Program-made: the position numbers and the translations under genes
Shown: positions 6,065 through 6,555 of the stretch, piece by piece
Position numbering within the stretch: position 1 is the first letter of the stretch
Layout: every line of letters begins with the position of its first letter
Source of the DNA: Paracoccaceae bacterium
GTDB lineage: Bacteria; Pseudomonadota; Alphaproteobacteria; Rhodobacterales; Rhodobacteraceae
Length of the DNA: 6,555 bases
Direction: 5' to 3'
Assembly (NCBI GenBank): GCA_007123625.1
Contig: SKKS01000370.1
Location: 1 to 6,555 of the forward strand
Notes under the pieces: model-generated
Database searches by the model: none
Told to the model about the DNA's origin: nothing
Seen by the model: the letters and a program-made list of their open reading frames with translations, nothing else

Positions 6065-6555
6065 ATGAAAAGGTTTTTGGATATTGTCGGGGCGGCGATG
6101 GGGTTGGTGGTGCTGTCGCCAGTTCTGGCGGTGGTCGCCTTCCTGATCTGGCGGCAGATGGGCGCGCCGGTCCTGTTCCGGCAAACGCGGCCGGGTCTGC
6201 ATGGCAAACCATTCGAGATGGTCAAGTTCCGTACCATGCGCGATGCAATTGATGCGCAAGGCAACCCGCTGCCCGATTCCGAACGCCTGACCCGGCTGGG
6301 CCGGTTTTTGCGCGCCTCCTCGCTGGACGAATTGCCCGAGCTTTGGAACGTGCTGAAAGGCGAGATGAGCCTTGTCGGCCCGCGCCCGCTGCTGATGGAA
6401 TACCTCCCGCTTTACTCGCCCGAACAGGCCCGCCGCCACGAGGTGCGCCCCGGCGTGACCGGCTGGGCGCAGGTGAACGGGCGCAATGCAATTTCCTGGG
6501 ATCAGAAATTCGCGCTGGATGTCTGGTATCTGGACAACCGCAGCCTGTGGCTGGA
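6065..6555 (+). CDS. Polyprenyl-phosphate sugar-1-phosphate transferase, PglC-like, 3' end missing
   Basis: Monotopic membrane enzyme that moves a sugar-1-phosphate (often N-acetylated) from UDP-sugar to undecaprenyl phosphate on the cytoplasmic side, the committed first step of repeat-unit synthesis. About 163 residues are visible with no stop before the right edge; the small PglC-type family is usually about 200 aa, so some 40 residues are missing. Features in order are the N-terminal re-entrant hydrophobic helix at about 4-28 with the helix-breaking S18-P19 pair; FRQTRPG at 38-44; KFRTM at 54-58; the catalytic Asp-Glu dyad D88-E89 in SSLDELPELWNVLKG; MSLVGPRPLL at 101-110; and RPGVTGWAQVNGRN at 128-141. 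No N-terminal multi-helix WbaP/WcaJ extension is present. It is transcribed away from the spike cassette. Its natural partner is the PglA-like transferase on the other side of that cassette. Confidence 0.95.
   Translation, partial: MKRFLDIVGAAMGLVVLSPVLAVVAFLIWRQMGAPVLFRQTRPGLHGKPFEMVKFRTMRDAIDAQGNPLPDSERLTRLGRFLRASSLDELPELWNVLKGEMSLVGPRPLLMEYLPLYSPEQARRHEVRPGVTGWAQVNGRNAISWDQKFALDVWYLDNRSLWL

Noticed and set aside
5944..6264. Upstream extension of the spike base gene on the minus strand to 194 aa
   Set aside because: The extra residues are antisense to the sugar transferase and unlike the family. The start at 5943 has AGGAG and gives the expected length.
1..6555. CRISPR array or RNA gene
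   Set aside because: No regularly spaced repeats and no tRNA- or rRNA-like sequence were noticed; the window is almost fully coding.

Overview
The window is part of a surface-polysaccharide (capsule or exopolysaccharide) locus. It most likely comes from an alphaproteobacterium of the Rhodobacteraceae/Rhodobacterales group. The evidence is the GC-rich codon use, the Rhodobacter-type spike protein family on the minus strand, and the style of the glycosyltransferase and PglC-like genes. The genus cannot be read from the sequence.

Layout. Positions 1-4602 are a tight plus-strand operon. It begins with the C-terminal part of a Wzy-like repeat-unit polymerase that runs off the left edge. Next comes a GT4 glycosyltransferase overlapping the polymerase by 4 bp. 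A TviB/WbpO-type UDP-N-acetylhexosamine 6-dehydrogenase follows, starting at GTG, and then a second GT4 glycosyltransferase of the PglA type. Positions 4623-5943 are a minus-strand three-gene cassette with ATGA overlaps at both junctions. In transcription order it encodes an 87-aa spike-base protein (GhsA/Rcc01079-like), a 249-aa LamG/concanavalin-like spike-fibre candidate (GhsB/Rcc01080-like), and a 104-aa protein I do not recognise. A 121-bp divergent intergenic region follows. From 6065 to the right edge is the N-terminal 163 residues of a PglC-type polyprenyl-phosphate sugar-1-phosphate transferase, the enzyme that would start the repeat unit.

How it works together (inference from families): the sugar-1-phosphate transferase loads the first sugar on undecaprenyl phosphate. 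The two GT4 enzymes extend it, the dehydrogenase supplies a UDP-N-acetylhexosaminuronic acid, and Wzy polymerises the lipid-linked units in the periplasm. The minus-strand cassette does not belong to that pathway. In Rhodobacter capsulatus, homologues of its first two genes make the head spikes with which gene transfer agent (GTA) particles bind capsule. Finding them between two capsule-synthesis genes places a predicted receptor-binding device inside the locus that builds its predicted receptor. This is the most interesting feature of the window, together with the third, uncharacterised cassette gene.
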